A stretch of 64,000 bases of DNA from Scilla litardierei (taxonomy: Eukaryota; Streptophyta; Magnoliopsida; Asparagales; Asparagaceae), in NCBI GenBank assembly GCA_030789695.1, contig JAULAV010008641.1, forward strand, positions 102,562 to 166,561. The letters run 5' to 3'. A model generated the notes under the pieces. It searched no databases. It was not told where the DNA came from and was given only the letters and a program-made list of their open reading frames with translations. Position 1 is the stretch's first letter, and every line of letters begins with the position of its first letter. Below are positions 1 through 11,687 of this stretch, one piece after another. The position numbers and the translations under genes were made by a program.

Positions 1-809
1 TTATTATAATAACCCCTCGGGTCTTTATCAATGAGGTGAGGCTGCCATCTCGTGGGGGCTAGGGCTTAGGGTATAATGCTAGGGTTTGATATATAATAGA
101 ATTGTTATTATAAACTACCAAACCACACACACACTCTCTCTCTCATGCTGGTGTTCGGCCAATGTGGGGAAAAAGACCAAGTCAAAAACTAGGGAAATTT
201 ATTATCATTAAGAAATTATTAGGAATTAAGCTAGGTGAAACTTAGGGCTAAAAATATAATAGGTTGGGCCAAAAAGTGAAAGTAGGTCAAACGAAGCCCA
301 AAAATTACGAAATAAATACTGGGGTAACCGGGACGACGAGAGACAGAAGACAGAGGAGACGGATCACAATTTCGACGACGAGAAACAAAACTAAAAATAA
401 AAAGGCCTCACGACAAAAGTGAAAATCGCGACGCCTCGTCAAATAAGATCAAATCGTGGGAGAACGACCCGTGAAATGATGTTCTAAAATAAATCCACAA
501 TTTAATATTCTTCGAGAGGGTCACAACGGCATATCACACTATAGGGTTAAGATACAGACAAGATCTGAAATAAATACGTGCACAAACAAGACTACGTGCA
601 CGAAAAGTATACAAAGGATACGGGGTCCAAAAGCGACAGTAATTTCAAGTTGGGCACACGTCGGGGTTGGCTTGCTAAGGATGCAACCAAGGTGCTACGG
701 CCCTAACGACTCAACGACACGACTCCCTCACAAAGCAACAAAACCAATCAGGTACCCGAAATTGCTATACACACAGCCGTATAACGAATAGTGGGTACCG
801 GCCGTTACA
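1..809 (-). repeat. E1 3' LTR, partial (cut by window start)
   Basis: This segment matches the outer end of the LTR at 14651-18216, aligning to about 17409-18216, with roughly 28 differences and one short CA/CT-repeat indel seen by eye (about 3.4%). On the minus strand the LTR begins TGTAACGGCC at 809. A purine-rich tract lies just outside it at 810-822, so this is the 3' LTR of a minus-strand element whose remaining LTR lies before the window. No coding sequence is seen. The divergence makes E1 older than the element nested in it. Confidence 0.85.
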
Positions 810-822
810 TCCTACCCACCTT
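810..822 (-). other. E1 polypurine tract
   Basis: On the minus strand this reads AAGGTGGGTAGGA and directly abuts the TGTAAC start of the 3' LTR. The same tract, with small changes, abuts the E3 LTRs at 33139 and 36798, and a related one (AAGTTGGGGAGGA) abuts the Tekay-like 3' LTR. This is the expected plus-strand DNA primer site of a gypsy-type element. Confidence 0.75.
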
Positions 823-2520
823 AGAATAAAGTCCGTCCTCGGACTTTCTAACTATAAATATAACTCTAGCCAGACTAGTAGCTATCCCAATGACATCACA
901 CTATAATTCAACCTGGTATAGTCATTACAAGTGCTTATATTGCACTAGATAGTCAAACATTAATACAACATACATGTATACACAAGCACCCTCTACATTT
1001 ATACCTATCATAGATAGTCAAATTCATCCACATACTTCAAACATTCATATATATATGCATACATCCCTTATATAACTACTACTTATCTAGCACAAAACAA
1101 TAGTTCAGATACTCACATAAGAATAGTCTTACACTAGCAAATACAATCATTGCTCTACGTATAGATAACTACTCATGAACAAAATAATAAGGATACACTA
1201 CTCCTTATATCTCCTAGTATACATCCAATACCAACCACATCAACACAAGTAACCACACCACTCAATATTAAATCATGTTATTATATCTAAGATACACTTA
1301 CTACTAATATAATTTCACAATCATTCAAATGCATGCAAATATTTCACCATATATTCACATCACATACGGTCTTATAACTATATTCGCGACACGCCACACA
1401 TACCATAGTCACCAATACCTATAACTAAGCACGTACTTACCCATGCATGGTGCACACCCACACACGCTAATATAACATTCCTTCATACCACTATATGTTC
1501 AACACATATACACACTTAGTTTTAGCTAGCACATATATATTCGTACAAGCAAGTCCTTAGTAAATAACTATACCACACGACCAACACCCATAACTATATA
1601 CTGGTATAGCAACTCACAATCATGTGCGTAACATAACCAGGTACAAACAATCCTATCACTATACATACATCATCCATCGCTATATTCATGGTACTACACG
1701 CAAACCACAGACATGTAATAATATACTTAGAGTATACCCACTCAAGCTTGAGTGAGACTCAAAACACATATCAGGATATTCTATATACGTAACACGGTAT
1801 CTGTACATATACCAATACCACTCCAATGTATACACATATACTAATATAACTATATACATACCATAATGTCCATCACACTTAATATCTAGTCAGGTAACAC
1901 CCACATAGTTCAATCACTTTATATACCATAATAATATTACAAACATCAGCACATGCATAATTATAATACACTCCCTAATATATGCATTCATCGTATAGTC
2001 ACACACATGTAACATATATTCACACTATATCCTTCTACCTATAACTAGTATACAAACACATCTACTTCATACATAGATAAGATATGCAATAGTTGTGTAT
2101 ACCGCATGGTATACACGCACACGCACAACACCTCGTAAAGGCAAGCAATACCAAACAAAATTTACATTCCTATTACCATACGTATATCACATATATACTC
2201 ATGCAGCAATTACATAACTACTTACGTCTAATCACATATCTACGTGCGAGCACAAACTCACACGTACTAACATATAGGTCACACAATAGGCCTACTCACT
2301 TAACTATAAATACACCTATTATCATTACACCTAACATTCACCTTACTTACTAATATATTATATACCAAGCATCTACAAGTATCATCTAGCTACTACACTA
2401 CTAGTATATATTCAAATACAATTTCCAATATTTACACAGACATCCCTAAAGTGGTATAGCTATCCGCGCATATATAATAACACCACCATATATACAACTT
2501 CGCACATATATCACGAATAA
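823..2520 (-). mobile_element. E1 internal region, 3' part, non-coding
   Basis: About 1.7 kb of AT-rich DNA with a plus strand poor in G and full of ACATA/TATAC words. There is no gag, protease or pol motif; the longest open stretch (86 codons at 2093-2353) is low-complexity and not convincing. The first ~60 bp resemble the starts of the E3 internal regions at 33139 and 36798. The last five bases, 2516-2520 (aataa), are one copy of the target-site duplication of the Athila-like insertion. Confidence 0.7.
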
Positions 2521-4077
2521 TGACGTGCGCTTATATTTTATATATTCACACACGTTTTCTTTTGTGTTTCTCCGTGTTTTCCGCCGTCTCTTATTCGTTT
2601 TCGTATATTTTCCCGTTTTCTTTCACTTTTCTTTGTTTGTCCATGATTGCAGGAGTTCGACCACGTAGGGGACCTTTTACGATGATATCCCAAGTCCCCG
2701 GAGCAACGGGAGAAGTCACGCGTGATCCAGGGGGTCAAACGGCAAAGTATTCATCTTTCAGCCCCTCACCCGGTCGGTTGGTCATCTCCAACCGATCGGG
2801 TGATGCACGCGTGCACCAACCGGTCTCTGCCGCAGCTCACAACGAAGTCACCCGACCGGTTCACAGACCGGTTCAGCGGGGGCTATTCTCTGTTTTCTCG
2901 AAGCAAAGCGCCAACCGATCGGGTGACTCTCACCCGATCGGTTCATCTGTAGCTGAGAAAGATGAGCTGAAGACACGGACGTCGAACCGGCCGATTCACC
3001 CTACCGCTCCAAGATCCAACCGGTCGCTCAAGAACTCACCCGATCGGTTCATGTGATCGGGTGAAAACTCGCCGTTTTCTGATATTTATTTGTAACGGAT
3101 CAACCGATCGGTTGACTTGTCAACCGATCGGTTGATGCGACGGCCTATATATAGAACCCCTAGGGTTCCAGAAACGGGAGTTGCTGTTTTTCTACTGTTT
3201 TATTTCCTTGTGACGGCTGTAATTGTTACTCTTTTGTAAGTTTTCAGATCTTTCTAAAATTTTAGTATTGTCTTTATTACTCCTTTACTTCCGCATTGCA
3301 ATTGTCCGATTATGATTTCAACGGTTAAATTTCATTTAGATTGCTTTTTCATGAATTTTTGTGAGTAGTTCCCAAATCTGGGATTTTGGTGGAAACCCCT
3401 TCGGGGGCTCTTCCCGATGCGTCCATAGGGTTAGGAAATCGATAGGGAGTAGGAATCTAACGGTTACGCGGGGTGTTTCATTGTCATCGGCGGGAAAAAG
3501 ACCGCCTTTGACCGTCGGGCCAAGGGGGAATAAACTTGGCGGTTGACTCCCTAGCCATAGCTCACGCCCTTAGCGTAGACGCCAAATCCTAGCACGCGGG
3601 AGCGGCAGGATGAGACGTTGGGAGATATCGTTGCGGACTTAGTGCTCCCGGGATCGATCAGTGTTAATGGACACGGGAGTGCCCACTGATCGAATCCGGG
3701 AAGTCCGGTGTATCATCCTGGGCACCGACCGGAATATCGGGCCCATGGGACGCCGGTACCACTTTCAGAGGCAACGTCTCACCATTAGACCCTAATCCCG
3801 ATCGCTATCCATACCCGTAGGCCGTATCGGCGAGAGTCTCTCGTCGGGTTGGAAACCAAAGTCCCGGGTTTACTTTCTTTTCATTCTTATGCTTTTATTC
3901 CCTTTCGTGACAACCAACCACCGATTCGGGCTAGCTCGCCCCTCAGGGTGATTTAGGTCCTACCTGACCCAAGCACAACCTCGCCTCCCTGAGTTCGATA
4001 TTCCCGCACCCTACACTAACCGTGAAACTTGCGGTAAACGACACCGCGCCGCCGCGATGCAAGCGGGGCGCCGGTCA
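2521..4077 (+). repeat. Athila-like 5' LTR
   Basis: 1557 bp, TG...CA bounded and nearly identical to 11688-13244. It holds a palindrome cluster at 2768-3135, a TATA box at 3146, and a transcribed part with no convincing coding sequence. Open stretches such as 2520-3056 recur in the 3' LTR simply because the LTR is duplicated. Confidence 0.93.
2768..3153 (+). promoter_or_regulatory. Palindrome cluster and TATA box of the Athila-like LTR
   Basis: Repeated palindromes with the core AACCGATCGGTT or AACCGATCGGGTGA, often as facing pairs. Examples are near 2775-2808 and 2911-2943, and two copies of CAACCGATCGGTTGA near 3104-3135. The last palindrome ends about 10 nt before TATATATA at 3146-3153. 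The position fits an enhancer plus core promoter in U3. The same arrangement recurs inside the element at 7211-7574 and in the 3' LTR. Function is inferred from position and repetition. Confidence 0.7.
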
Positions 4078-4083
4078 AGTTTA

Positions 4084-4101
4084 TGGCGTCGTTGCCGGGG
4101 A
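4084..4101 (+). other. Primer-binding site (tRNA-Asp type)
   Basis: TGGCGTCGTTGCCGGGGA starts six bases after the LTR end. From memory of plant tRNA-Asp(GUC), its 3' end is complementary at 17 of these 18 positions. Asp priming is typical of the Athila lineage. Confidence 0.8.
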
Positions 4102-4269
4102 GGCAACGTGCTTGTTATTTTAGGATCTCATGAACCCTTGTGTCTAGCTCACATCCCTACCTCGCGATAATTTTCGCATTCTCCTTTTTCTTTTTCTTTT
4201 TCTTATTTTTATTTCTTATTTTATCTGTCTCTTTCCCACTTGTCACTTCACGGGTGTTTGTTGTTTTTC

Positions 4270-7013
4270 ATGCGCAGGAGTTCAAGGAGTCTCGACGACT
4301 TGATCCCCCTCGATCCAGAGATTAACGCCACCCTTAGGCGCTTGGCCGCCGAGAAGCGGAGAAGGGAAGATCCCGAATCCATGGAGGAGAACACCCCACC
4401 TCAGAAGTCTCTGCTGGAATACTCGATGCCATCTATCGAGTCCACTTCCGCCATCCGTCCTCCAGCTATCACGGCCCAAAGCTTTGAGCTAAAGCCGTCA
4501 TTGGTGACGTGGATCCAGCAGGATCAGGTTGCGGGTGCACCCATGGAGAGCCCGATCGAGCATCTAGACTCCTTCTTGGAGAAGTGTGACACCTTCCGGA
4601 TCAATGGTGTCACGACAGAGGCTATCCGTCTGAAGCTGTTCCCCTTCTCCGTGCGAGACAAAGAAAAGCAATGGCTAAGGGGGAAGGACCCCAACACTTT
4701 CAACACCTGGGAGAAGCTCTCCAACGCTTTTCTGACAAAGTTCTTTCCTCCGGGGAAGACCATGAAGTTGAGGAGTGAAATCTCCTCCTTCTCCCAGGCC
4801 AGCCACGAGTCCTTGCATGAAGCTTGGACGAGATATAAAGAGATGCAAAGAAGATGCCCTCACCATGAGCTTCCGAAGTGGCAGATTATCAATCTGTTCT
4901 ACAATGGGTTGAGGGATGACCTGAAATCTTCTATGGACGCCGCGGTTGGGGGTTCCTTCATGTCTAGAAGCGAGGAAGATGCCGGGAATATTCTGGAAAA
5001 TATGGCATCCAACAATGAGCGGTGGTGTGACGAGAGAGCCACACCAAGAACTGTGGGTATACACAGAGTCGAGGACATCGATAAACTTTCAAGCAATTTT
5101 GACTTGCTTTCGACCCAGATCTCCGCACTGATGGTAGGAGCCGGTGGGGCCGGTACACAGCAAGTTTCTGCGGTAGAGTCCGAATTCCTTGGGGAATTCG
5201 ACGGTGGTGACATCTCACCACCGTTGGATCAGGCGAGCGCACTATTTTACAACCCCACGGGAAATGCGCCATATCCACCAAGGACAAATTCCAACCCGGC
5301 CTACTCTCCCAACAACCGGAACCACCCGAATTTCAGCTACCGGCCACCATTTCAGCCCTCGCCGCCTTAGCAGCCGCAGTAACAAGCATATCAGCCGGCT
5401 AGGCCACAGCAGAGTCAGTTTCAACAGCAACAATATCAGCAGCAACCATCTCAGCAACAATCCTACGCCCCCAGGAATCAGCAGCCGTTCCAGCAGCAGC
5501 AGCAGTATGGCCAACAGAGGGCCGTCTCTCCGGTTGAGTCTCTCTTGACTCAATATATTACCAACCAGGAGAGGATCAACCAGAAGCTGGAAATGGGTCA
5601 GCGGACCCTCACGGACCAAGTAACCCAGCTGGGGTTACAAGTGGCGAACCTTGTAAGGTCACAAAACCAATTACCGCCACAACCGGAGGTGAACCCGAGG
5701 GGAGCACCCCAGACATTGGCACTCGTGCACGAGCACGCGAATGTGTCCGCTATCGTTCTGAGAAGCGGGACACAAATTCCTACTAGAGCACCCCCTAGCA
5801 ACCCGGAAGCACCATTGGTCGTTGAGGGACCAACTGAAAAATCAAACGACGCCGGTGCTTCGTCATCAAATCCTATGACTCCGGAGGGAGTCTCTGAAGA
5901 AGAAAAAGAGAAGAAGGAGGAAGAGAGCCCTAAAGTGTATAAACCCGTTGTGCCATTTCCCCAACGGTTGGCTCAGGCAAAAATTGATGAGAAATATGGC
6001 AAGTTCTTCGCCATGGTCAAGGACCTGAGTTTGCAGATCCCCTTCCTAGAAGCAATCGAAACAATCCCCTCCTATGCAAAATTCTTGAAAGATTTGGTGA
6101 CTAGAGGGTCCAGAAAGGAGAAAGTAGTGTTGACGGCGGAGTGTAGCGCTCTTATCCAGAGGGAAAACCCGCCGAAACTCAAGGACCCGGGGAGCTTTTC
6201 CATTCCTTGCACGATCGGGGCAGTGAAGATTCATCGTGCACTCGTCGATCTAGGAGCGAGTGTTAGCTTGATGCCCTTGTCGATGTACAAGAGAATAGGA
6301 ATGGGTGATTTGGAGCCCACCGGGATGACCCTGCAACTAGTTGACCGGTCGGTCAAATACCCGGTGGGAATTGTTGATGACCTACCGGTAAATGTGGAGG
6401 GGTGCATGTGCCTGTGGACTTTGTGGTCATGGACATGCCCGAAGACGCACACACACCCATTATCCTGGGACGGCCTTTCATGGCCACTGCTGGCGTTCTA
6501 ATAGATGTGAAGAACGGAAAACTATCTTTGAACGTCGGCAGAGAGAAAGTTGAGTTTGACCTGGGATTATCTATGAAGCACCCCGATCCCCCTGATGACC
6601 TTGGATGCAATTTGCTTGAGATAGAAGAAGAAAAAGCTGTAGAGGAGAGATCCTGGGAGATTCTCCTGAGAAACCCCCCCGATGACTTGGGGGATTTAGA
6701 AGATGAAGAAGGCCCCGAAGACAAAGAAGCTGCTGGAAAACCAAGTGCAGCGAGAACGACCCCTCCCGGGTTCCCCAAGACTCCTCCTGCGAGGAGAACG
6801 GGGAAAGAGCTCACGGACCTCACTAAAGACGAGGTCCGGATCCTGAAAAAGATGGCGGGAAGCGCCAACACCAAGGAAAAGCCCCCGGACCCCAAGAACA
6901 AGGGAAGGGTAGTCGAGCAAGTATTTTTCCAGCCACTAACTACTCCAAGTGCACTCAGCTCCAGCGAGGAAGAGATGCCGAAGTTTGGGCATCACCCGTA
7001 TCAGCCACCATGA
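4270..7013 (+). pseudogene. gag-protease polyprotein of Athila-like element, broken
   Basis: The gag makes the virus-like particle and the protease would process it. The first plausible ATG is at 4270. Athila-type gag motifs follow: LKLFPFSVRDKEKQWL, then FLTKFFPPGKT, then CPHHELPKW. The same frame runs on through a Gln-rich linker to 6501 but is interrupted by TAG at 5368 and TAA at 5380, each one C-to-T step from a Gln codon. A retropepsin-like segment follows, with LVDLGASVSLMP near 6241 (DLG replacing the usual DSG/DTG, as I recall for Athila). One extra G in the run at 6399-6402 shifts the frame; the protease end, with [13 protein letters not shown], continues from 6402 to the TGA at 7011. 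The tail is acidic and Pro-rich and does not enter a reverse transcriptase. No RT follows at all, unlike a full Athila polyprotein. Confidence 0.88.
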
Positions 7014-7210
7014 GCATCTCTTGCGGGCGTCGAGCCAACGACGTTAAACAAGTGCGCTTCATGGGAGGCAACCCATGTTCTAAACTTTTTCCCACTTTTT
7101 AGCGTTAATTTTTACTTTATTTTATCTACTTTTTATAAATAAAATCAGCCGCTAGAACATCTGTTCAGGGACTTAAGCAAATCTATTGGTTTTTGCAGAA
7201 AACAAGCCCC
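7014..7210 (+). other. Post-pol spacer of Athila-like element
   Basis: It contains GGGAGGCAACCCATG near 7060 preceded by a GTCGAGCCAACGACGTTAAA stretch, a signature that in my recollection follows the pol gene of Athila elements. Here it follows the protease directly, which suggests the RT-RNaseH-integrase block was deleted between protease and this spacer. Confidence 0.55.
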
Positions 7211-7574
7211 AACCGATCGGGTGACAACTCACCCAATCGGTTGGGATGTATCAGATACATGCCGAGATCTGTCCCCATATGACCCGATCGGTTGAGTAAT
7301 GAAGAGACCGGGTGGCAGACCGGGTGAGCTGGGGAGAACTCTCGGGAAATTTTGGGGAATATCAACCGATCGGTTGAGTTCGAGCGCGATCGGTTGACCT
7401 GACCGGGTGAGCAGCCCTAAGTTCTCGAGAAATTGAGTGAAGCGGCCAACCGATCGGTTGACAATTCAACCGATCGGTTTGCCTGTAGCATTTCTTCGGC
7501 AAGATTTTCGACCTAACAGTCAACCGATCGGGTGACAAGTCACCCGATCGGTTCGACTTAAAACCCTATATAAA
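7211..7574 (+). promoter_or_regulatory. Internal palindrome cluster with TATA box (candidate second promoter)
   Basis: The AACCGATCGGTT / AACCGATCGGGTGA palindromes of the LTR promoter recur at about 7211, 7286, 7364, 7447 and 7521. The last pair ends near 7554. TATATAAA follows at 7567-7574, about 13 nt on, compared with about 10 nt in the LTR. The cluster lies roughly 440 bp upstream of the ATG of the downstream ORF. This suggests an internal promoter for that ORF; no expression evidence is available. Confidence 0.6.
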
Positions 7575-8011
7575 CCCCCCCGACACCCGCTCGTTTCCAT
7601 CTCGCCCGATCGCAAAAACCCCCAAAATCCGCCGTCGTTTCACCTTCCCCTCTTCGCCAACAACCGACTTCACTCCCCCACGCCCTCTACTCCTCCATTA
7701 CTCCCACTCTCCACCTCCTTCATCAACCCCTCCATCATCTACACCATCTCTCTCCTCCCATTCCGAGATTTTGACCTAATTTTCCCCCGAACCACCCCCA
7801 TTTCGAAAATTATTGCCGAAGGAGTTCGCCGCGGCTCCATGCTACTCTCGCTGAACAGTGTGGGGCATCAACGAGCAAGCTCTGCCACTCCGCTTGGGTA
7901 AACTCGCTCCTAAACTTATTTTATACATTTGCCCTGTTTATTGTGCTTGCTTGTTTGCTTGTGTTGGTGTGCATCCACGATTTTTGCACTAATTCTTGCT
8001 CGCACACACAC

Positions 8012-10029
8012 ATGGCTAAAGATAAGGATAAGGGGAAGGGTATCATGAGGGAAGAGGATCCGTCTCGAAAGAGACGAAAACAAACACGCCCCCTTCCCGT
8101 ACACGAGCACTTACACTTGGCCCTCCTCCACCTGTTATTCCCCCTGTGGACCCAATGTTGGGCCCACACGGGTATATTTTTCGGAACCAGGAGCACAAAG
8201 ATTTTTACCGTAGGCTTGATGCTCGAGGGCATCTATCCACCAAGTTCCCGCACGCACGTACACTTGTCGATCTCGGTGTCTTCACCGAGGTCGAATATCT
8301 TTTCGCTAACTTAGGGTGGTTAGCCTTTCTTAATACACATGCCATATCCTACCCGGCCCTCACACTCGAATTCCTCTCTACACTTGTCTGGGAGTCCGGG
8401 TCGATCATTCGATTCCGGGTGCGTAACCGTAGTGTCACCACGAACCTGAACACGATTAACGATATATTTGGTTTCCCCAATCTCGGGGATGATTCCATCC
8501 GACACTACGGGTACACGCCCGAGTTTGATGTCGATCAATTCTGGTTCCGCCTCACGCTGATCCGCGACTACCCCCGAGGAAGGGCCAAGGCCTCCTCCAT
8601 CATTCATCCCGTGTTTAGATTGGCCCACAGAATCATTTCATCTGCATTCTTTCCTAGGGACGAGTCAGGCACTGTGACTATCCCTGACCTTTTTATCCTT
8701 TGGGCCATGACTTTTCCTTATGTCCGGGATGATGATGGAGTTAGCTTCAGGGCCCCTACCGTCCCCATCCATGGCGGCGATTGGCTTGTTTACAAGCTAC
8801 TCGAGATCAGCCGGGCCGGTAAGGGGAAGTTTTGTTGCGGGGGCATCATCACGATCATCTGCTCTCACGCCCAATTCAATATTACCATCCCCGGTAATCT
8901 TCCTGCTGCCGCAGGACCCTCACATCTTGATATTGATGTCCTGCGGCACATCCACATGATCAAACCCCGCTCGGATGGCCGCTTCATATTTCATTATGGC
9001 CACCCCCCAGCCCCTTACACCATTCTGCCCAACCCCGCTCGCATGACCCTTGCTCTCGTGGGAGATTGGACTTTCCCTCCTGATCCCGATTTCTTAGCTG
9101 GGTTGAATCTTCCTTTCTTTCCCGCAGACGCCCGCAGATCACCGTCCCCTGCCGCCCACTTAGGCGAGCAGGATATCCCTGCGTCTGTGGGAGATTTATG
9201 GGCTGGCCCGAGTCGTCCCGTTTCTGCTCCGGGACCGATCACGTCTGAGCACCTCCTTGTGGCCATTTCTGGCCTTGTCTCCTGTGCTGGCATGATCACT
9301 GCCGCCAGCACCTCTTCGACCTTACCTGGCGGCACCACCTCTGCCTCGCGTCAGTCTACGTCTTTTGGTCGCCGTCAGGTATCTGCCCGTCTAGGACTTG
9401 AGAGGGAGGTCGCTGCACTTCGTGAGCTCGCCATGTCCTCTGTTTCCTCGGACCCATCGCCATCCTCCTTTCTTACTCACCCACGTTTCCTCGCACTTGA
9501 GAGGAACGTGGCGGCCATTCTCCGCCTTCTTACCCATATCCACGGACCACCTCCACCTTCACCACCCCCACCTTCACCACCCAGGCGATCTTCTCCTCCA
9601 CCCACCCACACTTCTCCACATCCATCACCCCCCTCACCACATTCCTCCCCTCCCTCTTCACATCCCATCCCAGCATCCACTTCACCCCTCCCAACCACTT
9701 CCACCGCACCCACGCTACCTCACTTCTCCTCCGTCACTCCATACGTGCGCCGGAGGAAATTGCCGGTGCGCTCCAGATCCCTCCCACCACCTCCCACTAC
9801 CGTCACCACCGCACCTACTTCCTCCACTTCTATTCCTCTCACCACCGCCTTGATCGCCTTCCTACCACCACCACCCACCACCACCGACACTTGTCCCATT
9901 GTTCACACCACCACTGCCCCTACTACTTCGCCTCTTCCCCCACTTCTCAGCACACCCCCAGCCTCCCCTGACCACCCATCCACACCCTCTTCCGAGGAGG
10001 ACGAGGACTCAGCTCCTCCTGCTTTCTAG
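8012..10029 (+). pseudogene. Athila-type downstream ORF protein (probable frameshift near 8090)
   Basis: A reading frame open from about 8032 to 10029 encodes a ~630-residue protein of the kind found after pol in Athila elements (ATHILA ORF-1 / plant transposon-protein family, by recall). Recognisable parts are LTLEFLSTLVW, then FRVRNRSVTTNLNTINDIFGFP, then ELF/LFILWAM-like LFILWAMTFP. The C-terminal third is a long Pro/Ser/Thr-rich tail ending in an acidic stretch. A sensible N-terminus (ATG at 8012, Lys-rich, basic RKRRKQ) lies in a different frame, and the switch falls in a C-rich run around 8085-8098, so a one-base indel is likely. There is no methionine early in the main frame before 8152. 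It has been called env-like in related elements, but I see no clear signal peptide or membrane segment. The function of the family is unknown. Confidence 0.75.
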
Positions 10030-11673
10030 ATTCACCCCTTTTGTTTTTGACTCCCCCTTGCACATATCTGGATTTTATTGATCATATCATTTCGCTAGCA
10101 CTTTCTGGTCTAGCTTGGGGGAAGTCTACTTTGGTGTGCTGTCGTGTCTTGTTTGTTTTTCTCATTTTTGTGTGTGCTTGCTTTTCACTTTTTGAGTGTC
10201 GTGTCGTGTGATTTTATTTTATTTTTATTTTGGTATTGTTTGATTTTGATCTTGTTTTTTTTCTTTCTTTTTCAGTTTTATCTATGTGTTTTCCTCGTTT
10301 TCATTTCTTTCCGTGTCTGTGCGTATCCCCCCCCCATTTTCATTGCCCTCCCGTACTCACTCTTATTGCATTGAGGGCAATGCAAGTTTCAGCTTGGGAG
10401 AGTCGCACTTCGTGCGTCATTTGTGTTGTTTTTCTACGTTATTTGAGTCGTTTTCCATCGTGTTTTTCTTTTTTCTTTTTCCTTCTTTCTTTAGCTCTTT
10501 ATCCTAGAAATGAATCCTATGATGAATCGCCACAAAATCACACACACCTAGCATTGCATCGATAATCACACTCACTAACCCTAGGATTTCGAGTCCTCTT
10601 GCATTTCACGCATCGTTGGTCCACTTAGCTTTTTGTGAGTCGTGTGTCGTGACTAGCATTTGGTGTGCTTCTGCTTTGTGGTTTTACTTTATATACCGGT
10701 TCAGGAATGACCCCTAGATTATCATGTTTCGATATTGAATATGCGGTATTTGCTTCTAATGTCTGCTTCTATATGCATGCTATTTATATCGTATACTTCA
10801 ATTCGCATGCGTCGGGATTCCACAACTAAGGACTAGGATAACCCATTTAGTCTAAGCTCTATTTAGCAAGAATAGTCTCCTTCGCCCGAGTGTTTAGATT
10901 TCGACTTCTTTTTTTGTTTTACTTGGTGCAAATCCCCTCGTCGTGTACCGTTCTCCCACTTGGGAGAGTACACATGTGTATAGCCAATATCCCAAAAATC
11001 CAAAAAAAAGGAGAAAAGAAAAGAAAAACCCAAAAAGAAAAGAAAAGAAAAAGATTGTATAGCCAAAAAGCCAAAAAAAATATGCAAATACCCAAAACCC
11101 AAAAAAATTCCCGTGTGAATATTTTCATACTTGCCAGGAATAAAGGGAAGGCGAGAATTTGCACCGAGTGTTCTTCTCCACATCATCTCAACCCCCGTCG
11201 TTATCAAAAACACTTGGCTTGGGAACTTTTTAGCTAGTATCTAGGCTATAGTGGCGTGACTTCCTTAACCCTAGTTGTGGAGTCCCCGATGCATGATACG
11301 CTTCTATTCTCTCTATTCTCATGCATGCTTGAACTTATATTCGCCGCTTAATTCAATTCAATTCGATATTTGGGTCATATCTTGGATTTGTGTATATCGA
11401 GCCTCGTAGCACATCGTAGAAAGCATCACCATTTGCTAGCACACGACCACGCTCACTCGCGCTTCACTGCGTGGACCCACGACACTTATTTGGACTCGCT
11501 TTCCTAGGTTTAGTGGTGTGATTTGGCGTTTGCTTGCTAGGTGAGTGGTTTTTGATTTTGTTGGCTCTGATGGGCGATCTAGGGCTTAGAGTTTTCTTTT
11601 TCTTTCTTCCTCTCTATTTCTTTCTTCCGAGCTCCTACTCTCACTTGTCTTCCTCGAGGACGAGGAAGAGTTC
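10030..11673 (+). other. Non-coding 3' region of Athila-like element
   Basis: T-rich DNA with several copies of an AGCTTGGGGGA-like word (about 10113, 10384 and 11674), which resemble the terminal polypurine tract. A strongly A-rich tract lies at about 10988-11108, with repeated CCAAAAA and GAAAAG words. Open frames across it are low-complexity and not convincing. Such A-rich tracts near the 3' end are common in Athila relatives. Confidence 0.6.
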
Positions 11674-11687
11674 AGCTTGGGGGATTT
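11674..11687 (+). other. Polypurine tract of Athila-like element
   Basis: AGCTTGGGGGATTT directly precedes the TGACG start of the 3' LTR. Its core GGGGGA is the expected primer for plus-strand synthesis. Confidence 0.7.

Noticed and set aside
2520..3056. 178-codon ORF in the Athila-like LTR
   Set aside because: It spans the palindrome cluster and core promoter, and part of it recurs in the 3' LTR only because the LTR is duplicated.
8012..10029. Envelope glycoprotein identity for the downstream ORF
   Set aside because: No signal peptide, transmembrane helix or glycoprotein-like cysteine pattern is visible; the name env-like would be by position only.
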